14,747 bases of DNA, taken from the NCBI GenBank assembly GCA_002412555.1, contig DHVH01000241.1, forward strand, positions 1 through 14,747, written 5' to 3'. The notes beneath the pieces are model-generated. The model was not told the DNA's origin and ran no database searches. It saw only the letters and a list, made by a program, of their open reading frames with translations. The translations under genes and the position numbers were made by a program. Positions 6,786 to 13,736 of the stretch are shown here, piece by piece. How positions within the stretch are numbered: the stretch's first letter is position 1; each line of letters opens with the position of its first letter. The DNA comes from Marinilabiliaceae bacterium UBA5213. Lineage in GTDB: Bacteria > Bacteroidota > Bacteroidia > Bacteroidales > Marinilabiliaceae.

Positions 6786-6804
6786 GCGTAGTTTCAAACT
6801 ACGC
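6786..6804. repeat. Palindrome of the GCGTAGTTT family, copy 4
   Basis: GCGTAGTTT (6786-6794) pairs perfectly with AAACTACGC (6796-6804) around one C. It is the closest relative of copy 1 at 432-452. Confidence 0.9.
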
Positions 6805-6889
6805 TTATCTCCAACAGCAATTAGTGGACTTATACAGAATATTCCGTACTTTTATTTTTTAGAACAGTGAAGCACCAACCTAATATCAA

Positions 6890-7882
6890 ATGGAAGACAG
6901 AAAAAAAGACCATATAGACCTTGCTTTTCAATCGCGTATTGAAGCCTCTGAGGCCAATGGCCATTTCTTTTATGAGCCCTTATTGGCACCGCACCCCAGT
7001 CAAAGACCACAACCTTTCTCTTTCTTGGGAAAAAGCATGCGCCTGCCAGTTTGGATTTCCAGCATGACGGGTGGCACTGCCCTGGCCGGAAAAATCAACC
7101 GCAATCTGGCACAGGCCTGTGCTGAATTTGGGCTGGGCATGGGACTTGGATCTTGTCGCATTTTGTTGGAGGATGATAAATACCTCCCCGATTTTGATGT
7201 ACGTCCCATCTTGGGCCCTGATGTTCCCTTCTATGCCAATCTGGGCATCGCCCAGTTGGAGAGCATGATCCAAAAAGGCAATACCGACCAAATAGACGAG
7301 CTGGTGTATCGATTGCAAGCAGATGGCCTCATCATCCACGTCAACCCCTTACAGGAAGTCTTTCAGCCCGAAGGTGACCTATTGGCAGTGGCGCCCATCG
7401 AGACCATCCAGGCCTTTTTGGCGCAAACACAACTGAAGGTCATCGTGAAGGAAGTCGGACAAGGCATGGGACCTGAAAGTCTGAAAGCCCTGCTCAAACT
7501 GCCCATCCAAGCCATTGAATTTGGCGCACTGGGCGGCACCAACTTTACCAAGCTGGAGCTGGCCCGCCATACTAAAACCGATACTGAACTTTTCGATACC
7601 TTTGGGCATGTGGGGCATTCCGCCGAAGAAATGGCCGCCATGGTCAACCAAATTGTCAGGGAGTCGCCCGACCAGCGCTGCGGCCAACTAATTATATCCG
7701 GTGGCATCACCAATGTTTTGGATGGGTACCGACTGGTAAAAGGCAGCCAGTTACCAGCTGTATTTGGTATGGGCTCGGCCTTTTTAAAGCATGCCAGGGA
7801 AGACTATTCCACCTTGCAGACCTTCGTGAAACAGATAGAAAAAAGCCTGTTGCTGGCCGATCATTTTCTGAAAGTCAGGTAA
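6890..7882 (+). CDS. fni: Type 2 isopentenyl-diphosphate delta-isomerase (FMN-dependent)
   Basis: A 330-residue enzyme that interconverts IPP and DMAPP using reduced FMN and a divalent metal; cytoplasmic. Family blocks seen: RKKDHI at 4-9 with the conserved His8, SSMTGGTALAGKINRNLA at 57-74 (flavin/phosphate region), HVNPLQE at 150-156 with the metal-linked Glu156, VIVKEVGQGM at 184-193, GALGGTNF at 212-219 and IISGGITNVLDGYRLVKG at 268-285 (flavin phosphate binding). Length is typical. ATG 6890 fits the family N-terminus. It opens the first mevalonate block and is followed after 28 bp by HMG-CoA reductase. The sequence clearly differs from the Nudix type 1 isomerase. Confidence 0.93.
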   Translation: MEDRKKDHIDLAFQSRIEASEANGHFFYEPLLAPHPSQRPQPFSFLGKSMRLPVWISSMTGGTALAGKINRNLAQACAEFGLGMGLGSCRILLEDDKYLPDFDVRPILGPDVPFYANLGIAQLESMIQKGNTDQIDELVYRLQADGLIIHVNPLQEVFQPEGDLLAVAPIETIQAFLAQTQLKVIVKEVGQGMGPESLKALLKLPIQAIEFGALGGTNFTKLELARHTKTDTELFDTFGHVGHSAEEMAAMVNQIVRESPDQRCGQLIISGGITNVLDGYRLVKGSQLPAVFGMGSAFLKHAREDYSTLQTFVKQIEKSLLLADHFLKVR

Positions 7883-7910
7883 GGCATTGCTCAAAAGCAC
7901 AGGGCTAACC

Positions 7911-9218
7911 ATGAAAACAGAACAGACCATGTCGATCATCAAAGGATTCTCCAAATTATCGCGCGACCAGAAAATTAGTTACCTCACCGCATCCCTGCAG
8001 TCCGGTAGTGATTTGGCGGCCACTCTGGCGGAGTTCAGGCATCCTGCCCAACAGGCCCTGTTCGACGACTTTTCAGAAAATACCCTTACCAACTTTTATA
8101 TGCCCTTTGGCGTGGCGCCCAATTTCTTAATTGATGGAAAATTATATGTCGTCCCCATGGTCATCGAAGAAAGCTCAGTCGTTGCCGCCGCCTCACGCGC
8201 CGCTTCCTTCTGGGCCCAAAACGGCGGTTTTAAAACCACCCTTCACAACACCCTCAAAGTCGGCCATATCTGGCTGGAATGGTCGGGCCCGCCCGACCAG
8301 CTCTTATCGCTTCAAGAACAGCTCAGCAGCCATTTAACAGCAGCGGTCAGTCACCTCACCGCCTCCATGGAACAGCGGGGAGGCGGCATCCGACAAATGC
8401 AGCTCATTCCCCAAAAAGAAATGGCCGGCATCTATCAGTTACAGGTCACTTTTAGCACGGCCGACAGCATGGGCGCCAACTTCATCAATTCCTGTCTGGA
8501 AGGCATGAAAGAGCCCCTGCTCGATTTCTTTGCACAAAACAAGTTGTCGCAGCCCGATATCATCATGGCCATTTTATCGAACCATACGCCTGACTGTCTG
8601 GTTACCTGCACCGTTGATTGTCCAGCAGAGCAGCTCGCACCCTATGCAGCCGGACTTCCGACCGATGTGTTTGCGCGCCGCTTTAAGACCGCTGTAGACA
8701 TCGCCATCCACAACACGCACCGGGCCGTGACCCACAATAAAGGCATTTACAATGGCATTGATGCGGTGGTACTGGCCACCGGCAATGATTTTCGTGCGGT
8801 AGAAGCCGCCGGGCACGCCTACGCGGCGCGCAACGGGCAATACCGCTCCTTGTCGCATTGCACCCTAAGCGACGACGTCCACTTCACCTTTTCACTGACC
8901 GTGCCACTGGCCTTGGGCACCGTTGGGGGACTGACACGCCTGCACCCCTTGTCCGCCAAAGCCATGGAAATACTTCAGCAACCCACCGCAGAGCAGTTAA
9001 TGAGCATTGCCGCAGCAGCAGGATTGGCCAACAACTTCAGTGCTGTGGCCTCACTGGTCACTACCGGCATTCAAAAAGGCCACATGAAATTGCACCTATC
9101 CAATATTCTGAACAGTCTGGGTGCCACAGAGCAGCAAAAAGCAGCCGCGCAGGACTATTTTAAAGACCAAACCGTCAGCCAAAAAGCCGTCAGGGAGTTT
9201 TTGGAAAAAGCCCATTAA
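7911..9218 (+). CDS. mvaA: Class II hydroxymethylglutaryl-CoA reductase
   Basis: A 435-residue soluble enzyme that reduces HMG-CoA to mevalonate with two reduced nicotinamide cofactors; no membrane segment is present, as expected for class II. Recognisable blocks: SENTLTNFYMPFGVAPNFLI (55-74), PMVIEESSVVAAASRAASF (82-100) with the catalytic Glu near 86, DSMGANFINSC (185-195), HNKGIYNGIDAV (275-286) with Lys277, ATGNDFRAVEA (289-299) with Asp293, and KGHMKLH (389-395) with His391. Lys277 and Asp293 are 16 residues apart, as are Lys267 and Asp283 of Pseudomonas mevalonii. I prefer ATG 7911; the frame stays open to a TTG at 7887, and a shorter start at ATG 7929 also fits. The next gene starts 2 bp after the stop. 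Confidence 0.94.
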   Translation: MKTEQTMSIIKGFSKLSRDQKISYLTASLQSGSDLAATLAEFRHPAQQALFDDFSENTLTNFYMPFGVAPNFLIDGKLYVVPMVIEESSVVAAASRAASFWAQNGGFKTTLHNTLKVGHIWLEWSGPPDQLLSLQEQLSSHLTAAVSHLTASMEQRGGGIRQMQLIPQKEMAGIYQLQVTFSTADSMGANFINSCLEGMKEPLLDFFAQNKLSQPDIIMAILSNHTPDCLVTCTVDCPAEQLAPYAAGLPTDVFARRFKTAVDIAIHNTHRAVTHNKGIYNGIDAVVLATGNDFRAVEAAGHAYAARNGQYRSLSHCTLSDDVHFTFSLTVPLALGTVGGLTRLHPLSAKAMEILQQPTAEQLMSIAAAAGLANNFSAVASLVTTGIQKGHMKLHLSNILNSLGATEQQKAAAQDYFKDQTVSQKAVREFLEKAH

Positions 9219-9220
9219 CG

Positions 9221-10168
9221 ATGGAACAAACCTATCATGCCAACGGAAAACTACTCATTTCTGCCGAATACCTGGTATTGAAGGGTGCTTTGGCACTGGC
9301 CGTCCCCCTCAACAAGGGGCAGCAACTGAGGGTGGAACCATGGTCGGAAAAAGGTTTGCAATGGCGTGCCTGCACACCAACCGGATTGTGGTTCGATGCC
9401 ACCTTTGATAGTCACCTGAATGTGGTGAAAAGCAGCAGTGTGCCGCACGCCCGACGACTCCAGAACATACTTCAACAAGCCGTAGCTCAAAACCCTTCGG
9501 CCGCCACCAAACTGATTTACCAGCAAGTCACCACCCATCTCGAATTTGACCCCCAATGGGGCTGGGGCAGCAGCTCCACCCTGCTTAGTTTGTTGGCCCG
9601 GTGGCTGCAGATAGATCCTTATCCACTCCTGGATGCCACCTTTGGTGGTTCCGGCTACGACCTGGCCTGTGCCAGCGCCCATGGCCCGCTCTTTTATCGC
9701 CGTGAACCCGCTCAAGCGCCCAAGATCACCCCTGCCCCCTTCCATCCCTCGTTCATAAATCAATTGGGCGTTGTGTGGCTCAACCAAAAACAGACCTCCT
9801 CACAGGAAGTCCGTCGCTTCCTCAGCGAGCAGCAGTCGCCACAAGCTCTAGTTGATAAAATCTCTCATCTTACCCGAGAAATGGCAACTACAAATAACCC
9901 TGACGAATTTGGGCAATTGATGCAACAACACGAAGCCCTCATTGGTCGGGCCACCGGGCAAACACCTGTACAGCAGCGCCTATTCCCCGACTTTAAAGGC
10001 AGCATCAAATCCCTGGGCGCCTGGGGAGGTGATTTTATATTGTTTGTGAGTCCAAACTCCCTGACCACTGTCCAATCCTATTTTGCCGCTAAAGGTTACA
10101 GCACCCTTTTTCCGCTGGCCAACATCCTGCTCCCCGACAGTCCGGCAGGAACATCAGGTCAACACTAA
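9221..10168 (+). CDS. GYDIA-family GHMP kinase, probable phosphomevalonate kinase
   Basis: A 315-residue small-molecule kinase of the GHMP superfamily. Seen: an N-terminal motif YHANGKLLISAEYLVL (5-20), the ATP loop WGWGSSSTLLSLLA (113-126), the family-naming GSGYDLACA (143-151; here L instead of I) with Asp147 as likely catalytic base, and the C-terminal glycine motif SLGAWGGDF (264-272). It starts 2 bp after the HMG-CoA reductase stop, so the two are almost certainly co-translated. The window already has mevalonate kinase and diphosphomevalonate decarboxylase; the one missing step is phosphorylation of mevalonate-5-phosphate. That gap plus location suggests phosphomevalonate kinase. The family assignment is strong, the substrate is inference. 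Confidence 0.82.
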   Translation: MEQTYHANGKLLISAEYLVLKGALALAVPLNKGQQLRVEPWSEKGLQWRACTPTGLWFDATFDSHLNVVKSSSVPHARRLQNILQQAVAQNPSAATKLIYQQVTTHLEFDPQWGWGSSSTLLSLLARWLQIDPYPLLDATFGGSGYDLACASAHGPLFYRREPAQAPKITPAPFHPSFINQLGVVWLNQKQTSSQEVRRFLSEQQSPQALVDKISHLTREMATTNNPDEFGQLMQQHEALIGRATGQTPVQQRLFPDFKGSIKSLGAWGGDFILFVSPNSLTTVQSYFAAKGYSTLFPLANILLPDSPAGTSGQH

Positions 10169-10187
10169 ACCCCTAAAAATTTGTATC

Positions 10188-10463
10188 ATGAAAAAATTCA
10201 CGCTCAAAGAAGACATCATTCTGAGGGATTTCCTCGCCTTAGAACGCACCAAACTGGCCAATGAACGAACCCTGTTTGCCTACATCAGAACCTCTTTGTA
10301 TCTCATTCTGGCAGGCATTGCCTTTATACAATTAAAAGATTTCCAAAGCATCAAGTGGTTGGGCATCATTTCTCTGATATTGTCTGTAGCCCTGCTTATC
10401 ATCGGCATCTGGAAATATTACCGCCTCAACCAACAACTAAAGGAATTTTATAGCAAGGCGTAA
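10188..10463 (+). CDS. Small DUF202-like membrane protein
   Basis: A 91-residue protein with a basic, Arg-rich N-terminal part containing LALERTKLANERTLFAYIRT (17-36), the typical DUF202 signature, followed by two hydrophobic segments (about 37-50 and 56-74) and a charged tail. It is predicted to span the inner membrane twice. The biochemical role of DUF202 is unknown to me. I chose ATG 10188 because the family block then begins at the usual place; the frame is open further upstream but those residues overlap the kinase gene. It follows the kinase by 19 bp and is likely the last gene of that transcript, facing the outer-membrane protein gene. Confidence 0.8.
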   Translation: MKKFTLKEDIILRDFLALERTKLANERTLFAYIRTSLYLILAGIAFIQLKDFQSIKWLGIISLILSVALLIIGIWKYYRLNQQLKEFYSKA

Positions 10464-10502
10464 AAAAAGTAAAAAGGGACTGCCTAATTAAAGACAGCCC
10501 CC
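10464..10502 (-). terminator. Intrinsic terminator for the minus-strand outer-membrane protein gene
   Basis: Read on the minus strand, GGGCTG (complement of 10495-10500) pairs with CAG-T-CCC (complement of 10476-10482) with one bulged base, followed by TTTTTACTTTTT (complement of 10464-10475). It lies 25 bp beyond the gene's stop. On the plus strand the hairpin is followed by CCTATAGG with no T-run, so it probably serves only the minus strand. Confidence 0.75.
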
Positions 10503-10526
10503 TATAGGACTTATAAAATGCAATAT

Positions 10527-11036
10527 TTAAAACGCGTAACCAATGGCAAAGGTAAACTTAACACCACCACCACCATAATCATTTAGCAGTTGGTCGTCTT
10601 TTCCTAATTCAACGTTGTAACCATAACCTAAACCAAGATCGGTTACAAATCCGCCACCAGCTACCCACTGATAGCCTAATGTTGCTCCAATGTTTAACAA
10701 TGAAAAGCCTACAGAAGTATCATCGTCAACACTAACCGAAGTCGTATTTGTTTGGAAACCTAAAGCGGGAGCAACATAAGCTCCTCTTATAGCCTCTTTG
10801 AAGTAGTTCCTATAAGCAGCATCTAGTCCAAAACCGGTAGAGGAAACATCAAATAATTCATAACTGTAATAGTTGGCACCTACCTGAACAGAACCTTTTT
10901 CACTAATACCTTTTTCATAACGTAAGTTATAGTTGCCAAAAAGGAACCCTAAAGGTCCAATTTTCACAGCTTGTTGGGCTGTAGCAGAGAATGCAATTGC
11001 GCATAATAATACCACTAAAAATACTTGCTTCTTCAT
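10527..11036 (-). CDS. Small outer-membrane beta-barrel protein
   Basis: A 169-residue exported protein. MKKQVFLVVLLCAIAFSATA (1-20) is a classic signal peptide with probable cleavage after ATA. The mature part alternates short amphipathic strands with turns (VQVGANYYSYELF, GFGLDAAYRNYF, LLNIGATLGYQWV, FVTDLGLGYGYNVEL) and ends with VKFTFAIGYAF, a C-terminal aromatic residue typical of barrels inserted by BAM. I estimate eight strands. No enzymatic motif is present, so function is unknown; it resembles the many small porin-like or DUF3575-like barrels of Bacteroidota. It has its own promoter (11114-11143) and terminator, and is encoded against the two mevalonate blocks it separates. Confidence 0.8.
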   Translation of the reverse strand: MKKQVFLVVLLCAIAFSATAQQAVKIGPLGFLFGNYNLRYEKGISEKGSVQVGANYYSYELFDVSSTGFGLDAAYRNYFKEAIRGAYVAPALGFQTNTTSVSVDDDTSVGFSLLNIGATLGYQWVAGGGFVTDLGLGYGYNVELGKDDQLLNDYGGGGVKFTFAIGYAF

Positions 11037-11113
11037 TTTAATTAAGTTTAGTTTGGGAAAAAATAAAAAGTATAAAAATTTAATTAACTCTATATTTTAT
11101 ATAATAGATAATA

Positions 11114-11143
11114 CAAACATAACGAAAAAAATTAAACTGCAAA
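11114..11143 (-). promoter_or_regulatory. Bacteroidota-type promoter for the outer-membrane protein gene
   Basis: On the minus strand TATGTTTG (11121-11114) is a full match to the -7 consensus TAnnTTTG. TTTG (11143-11140) lies 18 bp upstream, close to the usual -33 spacing. This predicts a start near 11107 and a leader of about 70 bases, mostly A and T, before ATG 11036. Confidence 0.65.
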
Positions 11144-11597
11144 AAAATGTTCTATTTTTTATTAATTGTTTCGTTTGACCAATCAAACTTCACCCGAATG
11201 GTCAAAAAAAAAGCCATCCAATATTTAAGACAACTACATTTCAACCACCAATTTGATCACTCCAATCCCTGCAATATACGGTTCAGTAAATAATTTAGTT
11301 TCGAAAAAACAGAAAAACTGTTGAATTAAATGTTTCTAACTTAGTTTTGGATTCTCTAAAAAGCCTTAAAATCAAAATGTACCGTATAAAAAATAGTCAC
11401 CTCCATCAAACATTTTCTTTGCTTTGCTGTTTAATCTTTTGAGCATGTACATTAAACAGAAATGTGCTATAGTTATTAATACTGAACTTTTGCTTTAATT
11501 CTGCGTTAACACTGAATCTGTATAAAGCGAGCACGAGCCAAACTTTTCACAAACAAAGATGATTAACCCGGTGAGTTGATATGAAACAAACAAATAG
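11144..11597. other. AT-rich intergenic region upstream of diphosphomevalonate decarboxylase
   Basis: With the promoter and leader on its left, the gene-free gap spans 11037-11597. I see no credible protein gene. It contains a 7-bp inverted repeat TTTGACC/GGTCAAA (11174-11180 with 11200-11206), a possible plus-strand promoter at 11321-11349 and a weak likeness to the AATCTG repeat near 11499-11520. The base composition is noticeably more AT-rich than the flanking genes. Confidence 0.7.
11321..11349 (+). promoter_or_regulatory. Possible promoter for the decarboxylase/mevalonate kinase pair
   Basis: TAGTTTTG (11342-11349) fully matches TAnnTTTG. A partial upstream box TTG (11321-11323) is 18 bp away. 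If used, transcription would begin near 11356, leaving a leader of about 240 bases before the decarboxylase. In such AT-rich DNA a chance match is possible. Confidence 0.35.
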
Positions 11598-12644
11598 ATG
11601 ACAAGAAGCACTGATATAACAGCCACAGTGGAATGGGAAAGTCCCTCCAATCTGGCCATTGTCAAATACTGGGGCAAGCAGCGCATACAGGAACCGCTGA
11701 ATCCCAGCATCAGCTTTTCGCTTAATAACGCAGTCACACGTACCAAAGTGACGGCACAACCGGCCGATGAGCCGGGTTTTTCATTTATGCTGGATGGTGT
11801 AAAAAAAGAGTCCTTTAACGATAAAGTAGAAGTTTTTCTGGAAAAAGCCCGGCCTTACCTGCCTTTTCTGCGCAAGCATCATCTAACCATCGAAAGCAGC
11901 AATACCTTTCCCCATTCTTCGGGCATTGCCTCATCGGCCAGCAGCATGAGCGCTCTGGCGCTCTGTCTCACCGAGCTGCACAACATCAGTCTTGGCAAGG
12001 AGACACCCCTGCCCGACCCTGTTATGGCTTCGGGTCTGGCACGTTTTGGCTCAGGCAGTGCATGTCGCTCCGTTTTTGGGGGATGGACGCTTTGGGGAAA
12101 ATATACTGGGATAAAGGAGAGTACCGATATGTACGCGATGCCGGTGGCAGACTTTGAAATCGCTGACGATTTCAAAAACATTCAGGATGCGATCCTTCTG
12201 ATCGATCCAGCCAGAAAAAAAGTCAGCAGCAGCGCCGGACATGAGCTAATGGACAAGCATCCCTACAAGGATGCACGCATTGAACAAGCACATCAGCATA
12301 CCGAAAAATTACTGAAAACATTGAAATCAGGCCACTGGGCTGATTTCTTTGAAATAGCAGAAAACGAAGCACTCACGCTGCACGGATTGATGATGAATTC
12401 ATCTCCCTCTTACACCCTATTGCATCCCCGATCACTGGAGGCCATAGCCAAAATTAGGGAGGCGCGCGAGACGAACGGATTAACCGTTGGTTTTAGCATG
12501 GATGCCGGGCCCAACATCCACCTGCTGTATCCACAGTGGGAAGAAGCTAAAGTCAGGCCTTGGATAGAGCAGGTACTTGCCCCACTTTGTGCCAACGGGC
12601 AGGTTTTATATGACAGGGTGGGCAGCGGACCAGTAAAATTGTAG
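11598..12644 (+). CDS. mvaD: Diphosphomevalonate decarboxylase
   Basis: A 348-residue GHMP-family enzyme that uses ATP to decarboxylate and dehydrate mevalonate-5-diphosphate to IPP. Diagnostic blocks: WESPSNLAIVKYWGKQ (13-28) with the conserved Lys23 and the NLA-x-VKYWGK signature, PSISFSLN (36-43), SSGIASSASSMSALALCL (107-124) as the ATP loop, GSGSACRSVFGGWTLW (151-166), and FSMDAGPN (299-306) with catalytic Asp302. Length is typical of bacterial enzymes. ATG 11598 puts the WESPSNLA block at the expected distance from the N-terminus; a six-codon ORF from 11581 overlaps it. Mevalonate kinase follows after 21 bp, so the two form one transcription unit. Confidence 0.94.
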   Translation: MTRSTDITATVEWESPSNLAIVKYWGKQRIQEPLNPSISFSLNNAVTRTKVTAQPADEPGFSFMLDGVKKESFNDKVEVFLEKARPYLPFLRKHHLTIESSNTFPHSSGIASSASSMSALALCLTELHNISLGKETPLPDPVMASGLARFGSGSACRSVFGGWTLWGKYTGIKESTDMYAMPVADFEIADDFKNIQDAILLIDPARKKVSSSAGHELMDKHPYKDARIEQAHQHTEKLLKTLKSGHWADFFEIAENEALTLHGLMMNSSPSYTLLHPRSLEAIAKIREARETNGLTVGFSMDAGPNIHLLYPQWEEAKVRPWIEQVLAPLCANGQVLYDRVGSGPVKL

Positions 12645-12665
12645 TTAACAACAGATATTCCATAT

Positions 12666-13643
12666 ATGTCGAAAGAGAGCAGTCAGAACAGCGATACCTT
12701 CCACTCCAAAATCATGCTTTTTGGAGAGTATAGCATTATATTAGGTTCCATGGGGTTAACCATTCCTTACGCCCATTTCAATGGATCACTGGGATTTATC
12801 AATAAAAACAGGTACACCGATCTGGACTATGCCCGACGCAGCAATTCCTTGTTGACTGAATACTACGATTACATCCGATCACTGGCTCAAACCAAGCGGC
12901 TACCTGAGAATTTTGATGCAGACAAAATGGGAAAAGACCTTGCCAATGGCCTCTATTTTGAATCGACCATTCCCGAAGGCTATGGCTTGGGTAGTAGTGG
13001 TGCACTGGTAGCGGCTCTTTACCATCGTTATAAAAAGGATAAGCCACTGGCCCGCAGAGCCTCCGATGTGAACGAAGTGCGACAATTGAAGAAAGAGTTG
13101 GCCATTTTGGAATCCTGGTTTCATGGCACCAGCTCAGGCATTGATCCGCTCATTTGCTACATGAAGCATCCCTTGTTGCTAACCGAAGAGCAAAACATAT
13201 CACCCGTGGGCATACCCAAATACAATTTGACGGCTGAAGATGCCATTTTCCTGCTCAACACCGGCAAACCAGGCAAGACAGCTCCGCTGGTCGAGAGTTT
13301 CATGAAAAAATGCGAGGATGAAAGTTTCCTCAATCTGATGAAAGACGAGTACATACCTCTTAACAATAGTTGCATCAAGCATTTAACCGATGGCAATCTG
13401 GATAAGTTTACCAGCACCCTTCAGGAGCTCTCATTTTTTCAGGCTACCCATTTTGGTGCCATGGTACCCGCCTCTATTGAAATGGAATGGATTTATGGCT
13501 TCAGTACAGGCAAGTATTTGCTCAAACTCTGTGGTTCCGGGGGCGGTGGTTTTGTGCTGGGCTTTACCCGCGCCTTCCAGGAAGTAAAAGAACGCTTCTT
13601 GGAAAAAGGAATGGAGATCATTCCTGTGTATCAAATAAAATAA
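12666..13643 (+). CDS. mvk: Mevalonate kinase
   Basis: A 325-residue GHMP kinase that phosphorylates mevalonate to mevalonate-5-phosphate. Motifs: SKIMLFGEYSII (14-25) with Lys15, the ATP loop PEGYGLGSSGALVAAL (103-118), ESWFHGTSSGIDPLIC (149-164) with likely catalytic Asp160 and metal-linked Glu149, and KLCGSGGGGFVLGF (287-300), the third GHMP motif. HGTSSGIDP is characteristic of mevalonate kinases over phosphomevalonate kinases or galactokinases. It follows the decarboxylase by 21 bp. The 93-bp gap to the convergent PII gene shows no convincing terminator. Confidence 0.9.
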   Translation: MSKESSQNSDTFHSKIMLFGEYSIILGSMGLTIPYAHFNGSLGFINKNRYTDLDYARRSNSLLTEYYDYIRSLAQTKRLPENFDADKMGKDLANGLYFESTIPEGYGLGSSGALVAALYHRYKKDKPLARRASDVNEVRQLKKELAILESWFHGTSSGIDPLICYMKHPLLLTEEQNISPVGIPKYNLTAEDAIFLLNTGKPGKTAPLVESFMKKCEDESFLNLMKDEYIPLNNSCIKHLTDGNLDKFTSTLQELSFFQATHFGAMVPASIEMEWIYGFSTGKYLLKLCGSGGGGFVLGFTRAFQEVKERFLEKGMEIIPVYQIK

Positions 13644-13736
13644 CCAACCACCATCCGCTCAAAACAACGGTCATGATAGACCATTGTCTGCAAGCTCAAT
13701 AGTGGCTGGCTATTTAATTCAAACAGGGCTTTGGAA

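Larger units (their letters stand above)
6579..6889. other. Intergenic spacer between leucine and mevalonate clusters, repeat-rich
   Basis: These 311 bp hold no ORF of note. In order: a G-rich tract (about 6580-6655) resembling the reverse complement of the pyrimidine tract at 538-652, an AATCTG triplet repeat (6666-6693), the inverted copy of the 41-bp element (6713-6753) and a palindrome (6786-6804). I see no hairpin followed by a T-run, so no intrinsic terminator for the leucine cluster is apparent. Confidence 0.8.

Noticed and set aside
7887..7910. TTG start for HMG-CoA reductase
   Set aside because: The added eight residues match no family feature and two in-frame ATGs lie at sensible positions downstream.
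9251..9787. 178-residue minus-strand reading frame inside the GYDIA kinase gene
   Set aside because: It lies wholly antisense to a gene with clear kinase motifs and shows no domain of its own.
10083..10187. Upstream start for the DUF202 protein
   Set aside because: It would overlap the kinase gene by 86 bp and adds residues unlike the family; ATG 10188 gives the normal DUF202 N-terminus.
11174..11206. TTTGACC/GGTCAAA inverted repeat as a terminator
   Set aside because: The loop is 19 bases, the stem only 7 bp, and on either strand the A/T run is on the wrong side or no gene ends nearby.
13644..13736. Terminator between mevalonate kinase and the PII gene
   Set aside because: I could find only weak pairing (CCATTG with CAATAGTGG) and no T-run on either strand.
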